From Gordonia effusa NBRC 100432 (GTDB lineage: Bacteria; Actinomycetota; Actinomycetes; Mycobacteriales; Mycobacteriaceae): 64,000 bases of DNA. Shown piece after piece: positions 1 to 8,414 of the stretch. Positions within the stretch are counted from its first letter, which is position 1. Each line of letters opens with the position of its first letter. The notes under the pieces are model-generated. The model was not told the origin of the DNA. It did no database searches and saw only the letters and a program-made list of their open reading frames with translations. A program made the translations under genes and the position numbers. The DNA is taken from the NCBI RefSeq assembly GCF_000241305.1, contig NZ_BAEH01000036.1, forward strand, positions 1 to 64,000, read 5' to 3'.

Positions 1-147
1 TCGTGGCAGGCCGGTTGGCCGGGTGCGACAGCAACGGCGGATGCTCCCGGAAATCATTTCTCCCTACTCGAATCGGAGTCGGCATCAACCGCCGCCGCGA
101 TCGACACCTGGTTTAGTTCCCTCGAAAGGAAAGTTGAATGCCCGTGA
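1..147 (+). CDS. C-terminal fragment of a probable NRPS/PKS thioesterase domain (5' end outside window)
   Basis: An open frame runs in from the left edge and stops at TGA 145-147; only about 48 residues are visible. They include GNHFSLL followed by an Ala/Ser-rich helix ending in IDTWFSSLE. This resembles the end of an alpha/beta-hydrolase thioesterase domain at the C-terminus of an NRPS or PKS, where the catalytic His sits in a G-x-H-[FY] motif. The family call rests on this short stretch and is tentative. The stop overlaps the ATG of the next gene at 138, so the two are translationally coupled, which makes the next gene a likely tailoring enzyme. An alternative is a stand-alone type II thioesterase. 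Confidence 0.55.
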   Translation, partial: SWQAGWPGATATADAPGNHFSLLESESASTAAAIDTWFSSLERKVECP

Positions 148-1025
148 CACATCCCTTCCGTTTCGGCTTGGGCAAAATCGAAATTCCGTCCCCCGACCTC
201 TGGCAGAAGAAGGTGATCGAGGCAGAGTCGCAGGGCTTCGACATTGTTCTGGTCCCCGATCATCTTGGTCGGACCGCCCCATTTCCCGCTCTGGTGTCCG
301 CAGCTGCGGTCAGCGATTTGCGAATCGGCACTTTTGTGCTGAACTCGGGCTTCTACAACTCCCACCTCCTCGCACGCGACGTGGCGACAACCGATCAATT
401 GAGCAACGGCCGGTTCGAGTTGGGCCTGGGCACGGGATATGTCCACGAGGAGTTCGCGGCTTTGGGCCTCGACCCGGGCAGCCCCAAAGACCGGGTCGAT
501 GCCCTCGAACGGACTCTCACGGAATTGCACGCGATTTTCGACGATCCGGACTCGTTACCGCGTCCGGCGCAGGACCACGTGCCCCTGCTCGTCGCCGGGA
601 ACGGTGACCGGGTTCTACGCATCGCCGCCCAGCACGCCGACATCGTCGGCTTCATCGGAATGCGGTACGACCCGACGGCTTTCGGTGGTTTACGCCCGAT
701 CACGCACGACCAATTCGCCGAACGGATCGCCTACTTCGATGATGTAGCCGGTGCGCGCAATAACTCAATCGAACGCAATCTGCTGATTCAGACGGTGGTT
801 CAGACCACCGATCGCGAGGCGGCATTCGATCACATCTCACAGACCCAGTTGCCGATCCCCCGCGAAGAACTCGAGAACTCGCCGCTATTCCTGATCGGCG
901 AAACGTCAGATATCGTCGACCAGATTCACCGACTGCGCGAGGACTACGGTATCTCCTACATCACGGTGATGGATATCTGCCAAGACGCATTCGTCCCGGT
1001 CCTCGAACGCCTGGGCGGCCTATGA
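138..1025 (+). CDS. LLM-class (luciferase-like) F420/flavin-dependent oxidoreductase
   Basis: This 295-residue protein has the luciferase-like monooxygenase (LLM) TIM-barrel pattern. The N-terminus is FRFGLGKIEIPS, followed by a conserved GFDIVLVPDHLG strand and then LSNGRFELGLGTGYVHEEF, the most diagnostic LLM stretch (about residues 95-115). The C-terminal part FLIGETSDIVDQIHRLREDYGISYITV is the usual G-[ST]-x-[DE]-x-[IV] segment before the last strand. It resembles the actinobacterial TIGR03621-type F420-dependent subgroup; whether it uses F420 or FMN cannot be read from sequence. ATG 138 is preceded by an AAGGAAAG ribosome site and overlaps the upstream thioesterase-like stop. The 3' end overlaps the next gene as ATGA. 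Likely role: oxidative tailoring of the upstream pathway product. Confidence 0.85.
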   Translation: MPVTHPFRFGLGKIEIPSPDLWQKKVIEAESQGFDIVLVPDHLGRTAPFPALVSAAAVSDLRIGTFVLNSGFYNSHLLARDVATTDQLSNGRFELGLGTGYVHEEFAALGLDPGSPKDRVDALERTLTELHAIFDDPDSLPRPAQDHVPLLVAGNGDRVLRIAAQHADIVGFIGMRYDPTAFGGLRPITHDQFAERIAYFDDVAGARNNSIERNLLIQTVVQTTDREAAFDHISQTQLPIPREELENSPLFLIGETSDIVDQIHRLREDYGISYITVMDICQDAFVPVLERLGGL

Positions 1026-1957
1026 CCGACCCGCGGCGCACGGTCATCGCATTACGAGCTGGGGGCTGGCACCCGGGCGCCGCTAAGGGAGCCCGGCCCC
1101 AGGAGCTGACTGACCAACTGATCAGCGACGCGACGATGGTCCTCTGCGCACAAACACCTCCCGCACATCTGGCCATCGATAACCACATGTGGGTGGCGGA
1201 GGGCGACGAACAATGGGTGCAGGGTGAGGTCGGCGCGGTCCAACTGGCGGATCATCTCGCGGGCGCTACTGGAACCACCCTGGTCCCGACAGTTGCCGTC
1301 GCAGATATCGACGCCGCGATACTTACCGACCAACCGACGCCGGGAGCGCTTCCAGTGGATATCCAGGTTCGGGTAGGCAAGCTCGCCGATGATCAGTCGC
1401 CGGTGGCGTCGCCATATCCACCCGCGGTCGACCTGAGCAGTCCGGACTTCCTGGGCCCGATGGCCGCGCGATTCCAGGTCGCCGAACAGTCGGTCGCCGC
1501 TATTCGTGCTGAGGTCGTCGCCCGCGGTTGCCGGCCAAGGCGGCTGTGGGCACTGGCACATATCTCCGCCCCCTATCGATTTGCGGCGGCGATCTGCGAC
1601 CGCATCGCGGTCACGCCGGGCGTTACCGGGACCCGGTCGGAGATTCTGCATGAACTGACGGAACTGACGAGCGCCGCTGGCTCGCGTCCACTGATCTACG
1701 CCGACGTCACGGCGTGCCTCGGCGAAACCGCCGTGGCCGCCCGTGCCCGAATGTCCGATCTCGACGAAAGGGTCGGGGAGCCATTTCGCTGCGATACGGA
1801 AGTGGTTGTCGGTAGTGTCGACGACCTCGCCCGCTGGTGCACGGAAACTATCGCTGCCGGGTTCGACGGCGTGCGGGTGCGGCCCTGCGGCCGTGCCGAC
1901 CTTGCCTACCTAGTGCGTTCGTTCCTTCCATCGTCAGACCGCACTGATCATCGGTAG
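1022..1957 (+). CDS. Diverged luciferase-like monooxygenase-related protein
   Basis: A 311-residue protein starting in the ATGA overlap with the preceding LLM gene. The C-terminal third reads like an LLM end: a strand-helix with YADVTACLGETAVAARARM, then VVVGSVDDLARWCTETIAAGFDGVRVRP, matching the G-S-x-D-x-[VIL] plus AGFDGV pattern before the final barrel helix. The N-terminal half is much less typical, and I do not see the usual G-R-[FL]-x-L-G-[VL]-G-x-G flavin/F420 segment. It may be a degenerate or specialised partner of the upstream enzyme, perhaps in a heterodimer. Family membership is moderately supported; activity is unknown. Confidence 0.55.
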   Translation: MTDPRRTVIALRAGGWHPGAAKGARPQELTDQLISDATMVLCAQTPPAHLAIDNHMWVAEGDEQWVQGEVGAVQLADHLAGATGTTLVPTVAVADIDAAILTDQPTPGALPVDIQVRVGKLADDQSPVASPYPPAVDLSSPDFLGPMAARFQVAEQSVAAIRAEVVARGCRPRRLWALAHISAPYRFAAAICDRIAVTPGVTGTRSEILHELTELTSAAGSRPLIYADVTACLGETAVAARARMSDLDERVGEPFRCDTEVVVGSVDDLARWCTETIAAGFDGVRVRPCGRADLAYLVRSFLPSSDRTDHR

Positions 1958-1961
1958 ACGT

Positions 1962-4592
1962 TCAACCGTGAGGTGCCAACTGTGCGAGTTGGTACCACTC
2001 GCACAGACCAGCTCGTCCTGACACACCGAGCTTGCGATAGACCCTCGTAAGGTGTTGTTCGACGGTGCTCACCGTCACAAACAGTTGTTCAGAGATCTGC
2101 TTATTGGTCAGCCCCATGCCGGCATGGTCGGCGACACGCTGTTCGGCCGAAGAGAGCACCTGTTGTCGCGGCGCCGCACGGGCCCGCTGCCGGCTTATGT
2201 CCTCGGGTACGGAGTCACCGCACGCGGATAACGCGGTCCGAAGCTGGCTATTCACGCCGATCGCAACGGTCGTGTCCTCATCGCGAATTGCTCCGTCAAG
2301 CATCGACAGGGCTCGACTCGCGACCGATGGCAGGTCACCGCCTGGCGACTCGAGCTGCGTGGTCAGCAGGGCCTCCGCGGCGGAAAAATCTCCGATGCGC
2401 ATCAACGCGTCGGCCGCATCGACTCGCCACGGCAGGAAGCCGGCATGGTCGATTCCCAGAATCGCCATGTGTTTTCCGCACCGCACGAATTCGTCATATC
2501 CGGCGTGAAGGTGACCATGGGCGACATACCAGTGACCGCGCGCGTAGAAGTATTCCAGAAGGCTGCGTGTATGACAGCGCCCAGCCGTGGAGCGGGGCAG
2601 GGAGGGCAGCGCATCGTCGAAACCCAATGCGATCGAGGCCCGCACCAAGGTCGACAGCGGCGACCCAAGATGTGTGCCCCAGCACTGTTCATTCATTCCT
2701 GCCAGCGCAGCCGTTGCCTGCTCGTGGGCCCGCTCGGGATGTCCGGCACGGAGTTCGAGCATGCCGGATATCGAAAGCAGAAATGCCCTCAGAGCGATCA
2801 TCCCCCGCTCGGTGACGTCCTCGATGAGTTCGTCGCACCACTCCCGTGCCGCATCATTCCTGCCCGCGTAGACCAGCGTGAGCAGCGCCGACTCGACACT
2901 CATGAACGAGTTGTACGAGATCGGCTGAGACCGCAGGGCCGCCTCCGCACGCGACGCGACTACCGCGGGGTCAACCCCCTGGGTGAGTTCGGTCAATCCC
3001 GCGCACGCACCCCAGGTCGTCTCGTCCGCCGGACGATCTGACAGTGATTTCCGCACGTCGGCGTCGATAACAGTGGTATCGAGCCACGCGAGCACCGCTC
3101 GCGCGTCATCTGAATCATCTAAATCACCGTGTTCCGCAACTCGACGAACCGTGTGCACAAGCGCGTTTACTAGTTCGGCCGATCCGTGCCAGACGACTGC
3201 ATGCGCCAGCATCGACAATCCCGCGTCGTCGAGTCCGCTGGAAGTGACCGTGTCCGCGACCTCGTCCATAGTTCGCAAACCCGCTGCCGGGTTGCGCAGC
3301 AATGTTGCTTGGGCGCGCACCACGACTGCGGCGAATTCCCTCGTCGTCGAGGGCGCCGACTGCTCGGCGAGGGCGGCCAGGGTAGCGGCTTCGGAAAACT
3401 CGTCGGCGGCGAGCGAAGCCTGCGCCGCCTGTAACAAGGTCGAGTACACCCACTGGTCAGAAGTCGTCGGCGACCTGGAGAGGTACCGGGCCACTCGGAC
3501 GGGCGATTCGGCATTTTGATAAAGGAACTCGGCTGCCCGACGGTAGAGCCGGTTACGAACGGTGGCTCCCATTTCCTCGAGGAGAATATCGCGAGCCGAG
3601 CTATGCCGGAACCGACCGGCTTCCAGTAGCCCGGTGTTCTCCAAAGTTTCGAGAAGTTTCGCCGCCGCCGCCGGACTGGCGTCGATCATATGCGCCAGCA
3701 GGTCAATGTCGACCGGCGAATCGATAACAGCAAGACCGCGAGCGAGTTCGACAAACGGCGGACCGCTTCGGTAGATGCATCCCAGTGCGGCCGCGGCGAA
3801 TTCCTCCCCTACGGCTGGGCTGAGGTCTGGCTCACCGCCGAGTGGTTGTTGTGCCTCGGTGTCCTCGATCAAAGCCCGCAACAGCAACGGATTGCCGCCG
3901 CTGTAACGATGCCACAGCGCGGCGTGTTTACGGGCAGCGAGTTCCCCTATCCCCGACTTCGCCACCACTTCGGTTACGGCTTCCACGCTGAGCGGTCGCA
4001 CTCGAACACTCACGAAATGCGGCTGACGGAGTAAACCCACGTCGATCAGCCGGTTGGCGTCACTCGACGTGGGGCGCTCGATCGACGTCGCTACCAGCGC
4101 GACTCGCGCCGTGTTTAGTCGCTTCGCGATGTATAAGATGACATGCCGCGATGCCATGTCGGCTAGATGCAAATCGTCAATGACCAGAGCTATCGGGGTC
4201 TGCACCGCGGCCGACGCGAATGCGGACCAGATCCGGTGCATGCCAGCCGACGAGACATCACAATATCCGGCGTGTTCGCCGGGAGTGCGACGGCGAACAT
4301 CATTGCGGCATTCCTCGATGAGGTCGCGCAGTTGACCGTGTTCAGTCTCTTCCGGCAGGCCCGTGAGCAATTGCTCAATGACCGCGAGAGGAAGGTCGCG
4401 TTCGGAGAGTGACCCGGTTGCCATGAGTACCCTACAGTCCGCCTCGTCGGCGAACTTGGTGAATTGCAGGAGAACCTGCGTCTTGCCAGTGGCGGAGGGA
4501 CCGGTGATCAACGCTGAACCATGGCCACCATCGGCAAGCACCCGTGCGAGAGACGCCAGTGTCTCAATCTGCGTCTGGCGTTCCACAATCAT
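1962..4592 (-). CDS. LAL-type LuxR-family transcriptional regulator (AAA ATPase + HTH)
   Basis: A large ATP-binding LuxR-family regulator of about 876 residues. Near the N-terminus, GPSATGKT is the Walker A and IALVIDDLHLAD the Walker B, followed by a long alpha-helical region. The C-terminal LuxR HTH starts at LSSAEQRVADHAGMGLTNKQ and contains STVEQHLTRVYRKLGV. This is the layout of pathway-specific LAL activators of actinobacterial secondary metabolism. I chose ATG 4592 over the upstream TTG at 4625 because GAGG sits about 8 bases before it. The gene lies between the monooxygenase pair and the divergent ABC importer, so it probably regulates this locus. The HTH end (1962) almost abuts the stop of the convergent gene. 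Confidence 0.88.
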   Translation of the reverse strand: MIVERQTQIETLASLARVLADGGHGSALITGPSATGKTQVLLQFTKFADEADCRVLMATGSLSERDLPLAVIEQLLTGLPEETEHGQLRDLIEECRNDVRRRTPGEHAGYCDVSSAGMHRIWSAFASAAVQTPIALVIDDLHLADMASRHVILYIAKRLNTARVALVATSIERPTSSDANRLIDVGLLRQPHFVSVRVRPLSVEAVTEVVAKSGIGELAARKHAALWHRYSGGNPLLLRALIEDTEAQQPLGGEPDLSPAVGEEFAAAALGCIYRSGPPFVELARGLAVIDSPVDIDLLAHMIDASPAAAAKLLETLENTGLLEAGRFRHSSARDILLEEMGATVRNRLYRRAAEFLYQNAESPVRVARYLSRSPTTSDQWVYSTLLQAAQASLAADEFSEAATLAALAEQSAPSTTREFAAVVVRAQATLLRNPAAGLRTMDEVADTVTSSGLDDAGLSMLAHAVVWHGSAELVNALVHTVRRVAEHGDLDDSDDARAVLAWLDTTVIDADVRKSLSDRPADETTWGACAGLTELTQGVDPAVVASRAEAALRSQPISYNSFMSVESALLTLVYAGRNDAAREWCDELIEDVTERGMIALRAFLLSISGMLELRAGHPERAHEQATAALAGMNEQCWGTHLGSPLSTLVRASIALGFDDALPSLPRSTAGRCHTRSLLEYFYARGHWYVAHGHLHAGYDEFVRCGKHMAILGIDHAGFLPWRVDAADALMRIGDFSAAEALLTTQLESPGGDLPSVASRALSMLDGAIRDEDTTVAIGVNSQLRTALSACGDSVPEDISRQRARAAPRQQVLSSAEQRVADHAGMGLTNKQISEQLFVTVSTVEQHLTRVYRKLGVSGRAGLCEWYQLAQLAPHG

Positions 4593-4903
4593 GTGACTAC
4601 CTCGTTGGACTGTTGCTTCTACCAAATCTGGCCGGAGCTAATGTGAATTGCGTGATCTTTTGCCAGCCTAAGGTCAAAACGGGTTCCCCTCCAGTCGAGG
4701 GCGCGGGGACAGCACGTCGCGGGATCAAATCACGCGGATCGAAACTCCACCGACGCGGTGGACGGAACTGATCAGGCCAGTATCCACCCGCCGCCGACGA
4801 TCGCCGTCGCACCTACCCCCTATCGGATACCCCTAGTTACATAGTGTGGGGTTACCACGTCGGGTACTCAATAATTAGCGTCGACTCCGTGGTGGACCTC
4901 CGT
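4593..4903. promoter_or_regulatory. Divergent regulatory region with repeated TACCCC motifs
   Basis: This gap of about 310 bases separates the leftward LAL regulator from the rightward ABC importer, so it should contain both promoters. Near the importer side it holds TACCCCCTA at 4814-4822, TACCCCTA at 4828-4835 (14 bases apart, start to start), and an oppositely oriented GGGGTTA at 4848-4854. Such clustered short direct and inverted repeats could be an operator for the LAL protein, but no operator consensus for this subgroup is known to me. No convincing -35/-10 pair or small ORF was found. Confidence 0.35.
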
Positions 4904-6541
4904 GTGCGAAAGACCTTGCTGCCGACATTCGGGCACCGTCAGAGCTCACGTGCAATCGTGATTCTTTTCATCGCGGTGACTTGCGTTGCCTGCGGTGCGA
5001 CATCGGCCGGTCGGTCCGACGACAGATCGCTCATGTTCGCCCTTGCGACCAATCCGATCTGCCTCGATCCGCAAGTGAGCACCCAAGACGTAGTGAACAC
5101 CGTCACCCGCGGAATCCTCGATTCCCTCGTCTACGAGAAACCCGATCACACGATAGCTCCCTGGCTGGCCTCCAGCTGGGAGGAGTCGCCGGACCTCACC
5201 AGCTATGTTTTTCACCTGCGGCGTGACGTCATTTTCAGCGACGGTTCGCCCTTCGACGCCACCGTGGTCAAGACGAATTTCGATCGCATCGTCAGCCCCG
5301 CTACCAAATCGCAGTATGCGGCGACTCTGTTGGGACCGTACGTCCGCACCGACGTTGTGGACCGCTACACCGCGCGGGTGGTGTTCGCCTCTCCGTTCGC
5401 CCCGTTTCTAATCTCAGCCGCAACCCCGAACCTCGGCATGTTCTCGACTCCAGCACTGACGAAGAGTTCCGAAACTCTCTGCAGCGGTGAAGGATTCGTG
5501 GGCAGCGGCCCGTTCACACTTGGAAGTTTCTCGCGCGGGTACAAGATTGTGCTGAACCGCAATAGTCGCGCTCGACCCACCGCCCGCGACATCCCGCTTT
5601 CTCGGCTGGATTCGGTGGTGTTCCGCATCCTTCCCGAAGATCGCACTCGGTTGGGCGCGATAGCGAGCGGGCAGGTCGACGGAGCCGACTCAATTCCGAC
5701 CACGCAGATTAAGACTATTGAGCACAGCTCCGAGTTGACCCTTCGTCAAATCGCTCCGCCCGGCATGGCCTATTCGTTATATCTCAACACTTCGAAGTCG
5801 CCGTTCAACGATCCGCGCGTGCGACAGGCATTCGCGCACGCGCTGGCTCTCGACCAGACAGTGAGCGCGGTATACGGCGGGCAGTACCCGCGCGCTCATG
5901 CCGCCTTCAACATTTCCAACATCGATTCCCACCGAACGGATTCAGGCCCAACTGCCGGCATCGCTTTCGACCGGGGAATGGCCGAACGACTACTCGACGA
6001 CGCGGGTTGGAAACGCACCCCCGGCGCTCAAGTCCGCACCCGCGGCGGCACACCGCTGGACATCGTCTGGCCGGCACTTCCCGCTTCTCATATCGGCGAC
6101 AAACGAACCGTGCTCGCATTCGCGATGATTTCCGATCTCGAACGTATCGGTTTTCATGTCGTGCACACGAACACCGATACCGGCATCTATAGCCGCCAGC
6201 TCAACAGCGGCGACTACGACGTGGCGGACCTCAGTTGGTCGGGTACCAATCCCGATGCGTTGCGGCAATTCTTCGGTAGTACCAACGCATTGCCGCGCGG
6301 TCAGAACATCTCGCGGCTGGACGATCCGTCAGTCGATAACGCGCTCGCGACTGCAACCACCTCTGCTGATCCAGACGTACGCAAACGCCAATACGCACTG
6401 GTACAAAAACGCGTCGTGGAGACGGGCGCCGTTGTCCCCGTTTACATCCCGCAACGTGTGATCGCGCTCAAACGATCGGTTGATGTCACTTTCGGGGCCG
6501 ACGGCAGTCCGCGATTCCTCGGCTTCGGGGGTGCCAGATGA
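4904..6541 (+). CDS. ABC importer substrate-binding lipoprotein (peptide/nickel family, SBP_bac_5)
   Basis: Extracellular solute-binding protein of about 545 residues. The N-terminus (MRKTLLPTFGHR when started at GTG 4904) is basic, followed by a hydrophobic stretch AIVILFIAVTCVAC. Its final Cys is a plausible but imperfect lipobox cysteine (CVAC). The mature part has family signatures: LDPQVSTQDVVNTVTRGILDSL, YVFHLRRDVIFSDGSPFDA and FNDPRVRQAFAHALALDQ. An upstream in-frame GTG at 4844 is also possible, but 4904 gives a normal-length signal peptide. The gene overlaps the following permease (ATGA). The family carries di/oligopeptides, nickel or metallophores; beside a thioesterase-ended synthase and monooxygenases, uptake of a peptide or metallophore is possible (inference). 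Confidence 0.88.
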   Translation: MRKTLLPTFGHRQSSRAIVILFIAVTCVACGATSAGRSDDRSLMFALATNPICLDPQVSTQDVVNTVTRGILDSLVYEKPDHTIAPWLASSWEESPDLTSYVFHLRRDVIFSDGSPFDATVVKTNFDRIVSPATKSQYAATLLGPYVRTDVVDRYTARVVFASPFAPFLISAATPNLGMFSTPALTKSSETLCSGEGFVGSGPFTLGSFSRGYKIVLNRNSRARPTARDIPLSRLDSVVFRILPEDRTRLGAIASGQVDGADSIPTTQIKTIEHSSELTLRQIAPPGMAYSLYLNTSKSPFNDPRVRQAFAHALALDQTVSAVYGGQYPRAHAAFNISNIDSHRTDSGPTAGIAFDRGMAERLLDDAGWKRTPGAQVRTRGGTPLDIVWPALPASHIGDKRTVLAFAMISDLERIGFHVVHTNTDTGIYSRQLNSGDYDVADLSWSGTNPDALRQFFGSTNALPRGQNISRLDDPSVDNALATATTSADPDVRKRQYALVQKRVVETGAVVPVYIPQRVIALKRSVDVTFGADGSPRFLGFGGAR

Positions 6542-7527
6542 CGACCACCACGCCCCCGTCCGCGCTACATGCGATGTCCTCCGCGGGTGGTGCGATACTG
6601 CGGGCGGTGGGCACCAGACTACTTGCCGCGTTCAGCGTAATCGCCGGTGCTGCTCTAATAGGTTTCCTTGCGCTGCAACTACTTCCGGGCGATCCTGTGG
6701 ATCGGTTACTCGGCGCGAATACCTCAGCATCGCCCGCGGTACGCGCGAAGATCGTTGAAGCGTATGGATTTGATCAGCCGCTCTACGTGCGTCTGGGAAC
6801 CTACGGATGGCATCTACTCAACGGCGACCTCGGCCAGTCGTATCAACTACAGGAACCGGTCACCGAAGCTATCGGCGCACAGCTGGGACCGACGCTTCAA
6901 CTCACCGCGGCGGCACTGCTCATCGCCGTCGTCTGGGCGTACCTGTCGGCACTGATTTCGATACACAATCCGGGAGGCTGGGCGCGCGGACTTATCGAGG
7001 CATGGGAGGTCACCGTAGCGTCGGCGCCCCCATATTGGATCGGAATATTGTTGGCGTCGGCGTTCTCCTTTCGGTGGCGACTATTCCCTATCGCCGCCGC
7101 CGACGGCGCCGCGGCGCTCGTGTTACCGGCGCTCACCCTCGCCCTCCCCATCTCCGCGGTACTGGCGCAGGTATTCCGAGACGCGTTGTCCGGGGCGATG
7201 AATCTGCCTTTCACAATGACTGCGCGCTCACGCGGACTCACCGAATGGCAGGTGGTCACTCGACATGTCCAGCGCCACGCGATTAATCCAGTGATCACAT
7301 TGGCCGGCTGGGTCACCGGGAGCCTTCTCGGCGGTGCGATCGCGGTTGAGACTGTCTTCGGTCGACCCGGCCTTGGCGCACTCACCCTTCAAGCGGTCAG
7401 TTCCGGAGACGTCCCGGTGGTAATCGGGGTCATTATGTTCTCCGCGGTGGTGTTTGTGGCGATCGCACTTCTCTGCGATGCCGTCTACCCGATCGTCGAC
7501 CCGCGACTGAGGAAGGCCGAACGGTGA
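6538..7527 (+). CDS. ABC importer permease 1 (DppB/OppB type)
   Basis: A 329-residue inner-membrane permease with about six hydrophobic segments. It has the family N-terminal signature LQLLPGDPVDRLLG and the short EAYGFDQPLYVRLGTY segment. The cytoplasmic coupling region LPFTMTARSRGLTEWQVVTRHVQRHA matches the EAA loop (A-R-S-R-G-L) that docks onto the ATPase. It overlaps both neighbours (ATGA at the start, GTGA at the end), so it is in one operon with the binding protein, second permease and ATPase. With the DppC-type partner it should form the transmembrane channel. Confidence 0.92.
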   Translation: MTTTTPPSALHAMSSAGGAILRAVGTRLLAAFSVIAGAALIGFLALQLLPGDPVDRLLGANTSASPAVRAKIVEAYGFDQPLYVRLGTYGWHLLNGDLGQSYQLQEPVTEAIGAQLGPTLQLTAAALLIAVVWAYLSALISIHNPGGWARGLIEAWEVTVASAPPYWIGILLASAFSFRWRLFPIAAADGAAALVLPALTLALPISAVLAQVFRDALSGAMNLPFTMTARSRGLTEWQVVTRHVQRHAINPVITLAGWVTGSLLGGAIAVETVFGRPGLGALTLQAVSSGDVPVVIGVIMFSAVVFVAIALLCDAVYPIVDPRLRKAER

Positions 7528-8414
7528 GTACCGCCGATGTCGACGCGCCACCAGAGGTGATCCACCCTGCCAACCGATGGACGCGGTTGACGGCGGCCGG
7601 ACGCCGGCTTGATCTCACGACGGTTCCGGTGATGGCATCGGTGGCCTTCCTGGGGTTCATCCTGTTATGCGCGGTGTTCCCTCATCTACTGACGTCGCAT
7701 CAGCCCGTCGCGCCCGACATGTCGGCGACATTGCTCGGCCCGGAAGCGGGCCATATCTTTGGAACCGACGAACTCGGGCAGGACGTGTACGCGCGCGTCG
7801 TCTTCGCGGTACGACCCGCCGTGCTTGTGGGAGTGGGTTCGACCGCGATCGCGGTCGTGTGCGGCGCGATACTCGGCATGGTCAGTGCATTGACGAAGCC
7901 CCTGATCGATACGATAACCATGCGACTACTCGACGTATTCGTAGCGCTTCCGTCACTCCTGCTGGCGTTGCTTATCATTGCTGTCTTCGGCACCGGGACC
8001 GGTCAAATCATCGTTGCGGTCGGAGTAGCGTTCATCCCTCCCTATGCCCGAATCGTCCGCGGCGAGACAGTGTCGGTCAGAGACTCGCTGCACATCGAAT
8101 CCGCTGTGGGACTGGGAATCTCGCGATCACGAATCGTGCTGGTACATATTCTTCCCAATGCCGTTCGTCCGATTCTTGTTCTTGCCACCATCGGCTTCGG
8201 AACCTCGTTATTATCCGCCTCGATCCTCAGCTTCCTGGGCCTGGGCGTCCAACCACCGGCGCCGGACTGGGGAACGATGCTCTCGGGCGCGCGCGACTAC
8301 CCGGATCAATGGTGGCTGGTCCTATTCCCCGGTCTCGCGCTGACCTTTACCGTCGTCGCGGTCAACATCGTTGGCCGTACGTTGCGCGAGCGCAACGACA
8401 AGGAGCGTCGATGA
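7524..8414 (+). CDS. ABC importer permease 2 (DppC/OppC type)
   Basis: A 296-residue permease of the DppC class. An N-terminal transmembrane segment is followed by a periplasmic-side motif FGTDELGQDVYARVVFAVRPA (here Gly-Thr-Asp-Glu-x-Gly-[RQ]-Asp), highly diagnostic for the family. The EAA loop region is HIESAVGLGISRSRIVLVHI, and QPPAPDWGTMLSGARDY near the C-terminus is the conserved P-x-W-G-x-M-[LI] segment. Start GTG 7524 lies in the overlap with the DppB-type gene; the stop overlaps the ATG of the ATPase (ATGA at 8411). Confidence 0.92.
   Translation: MSTADVDAPPEVIHPANRWTRLTAAGRRLDLTTVPVMASVAFLGFILLCAVFPHLLTSHQPVAPDMSATLLGPEAGHIFGTDELGQDVYARVVFAVRPAVLVGVGSTAIAVVCGAILGMVSALTKPLIDTITMRLLDVFVALPSLLLALLIIAVFGTGTGQIIVAVGVAFIPPYARIVRGETVSVRDSLHIESAVGLGISRSRIVLVHILPNAVRPILVLATIGFGTSLLSASILSFLGLGVQPPAPDWGTMLSGARDYPDQWWLVLFPGLALTFTVVAVNIVGRTLRERNDKERR

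Noticed and set aside
54-530. Antisense open frame of 158 codons over the first LLM gene
   Set aside because: Lies opposite a clear LLM gene with a good ribosome site; no recognisable motif. Long antisense frames are common in G+C-rich DNA.
7667-8410. Long N-terminal extension of the double ATPase
   Set aside because: The frame is open upstream, but the sequence is a low-plausibility Arg-rich shadow of the DppC-type permease; ATG 8411 in the ATGA overlap is the sensible start.
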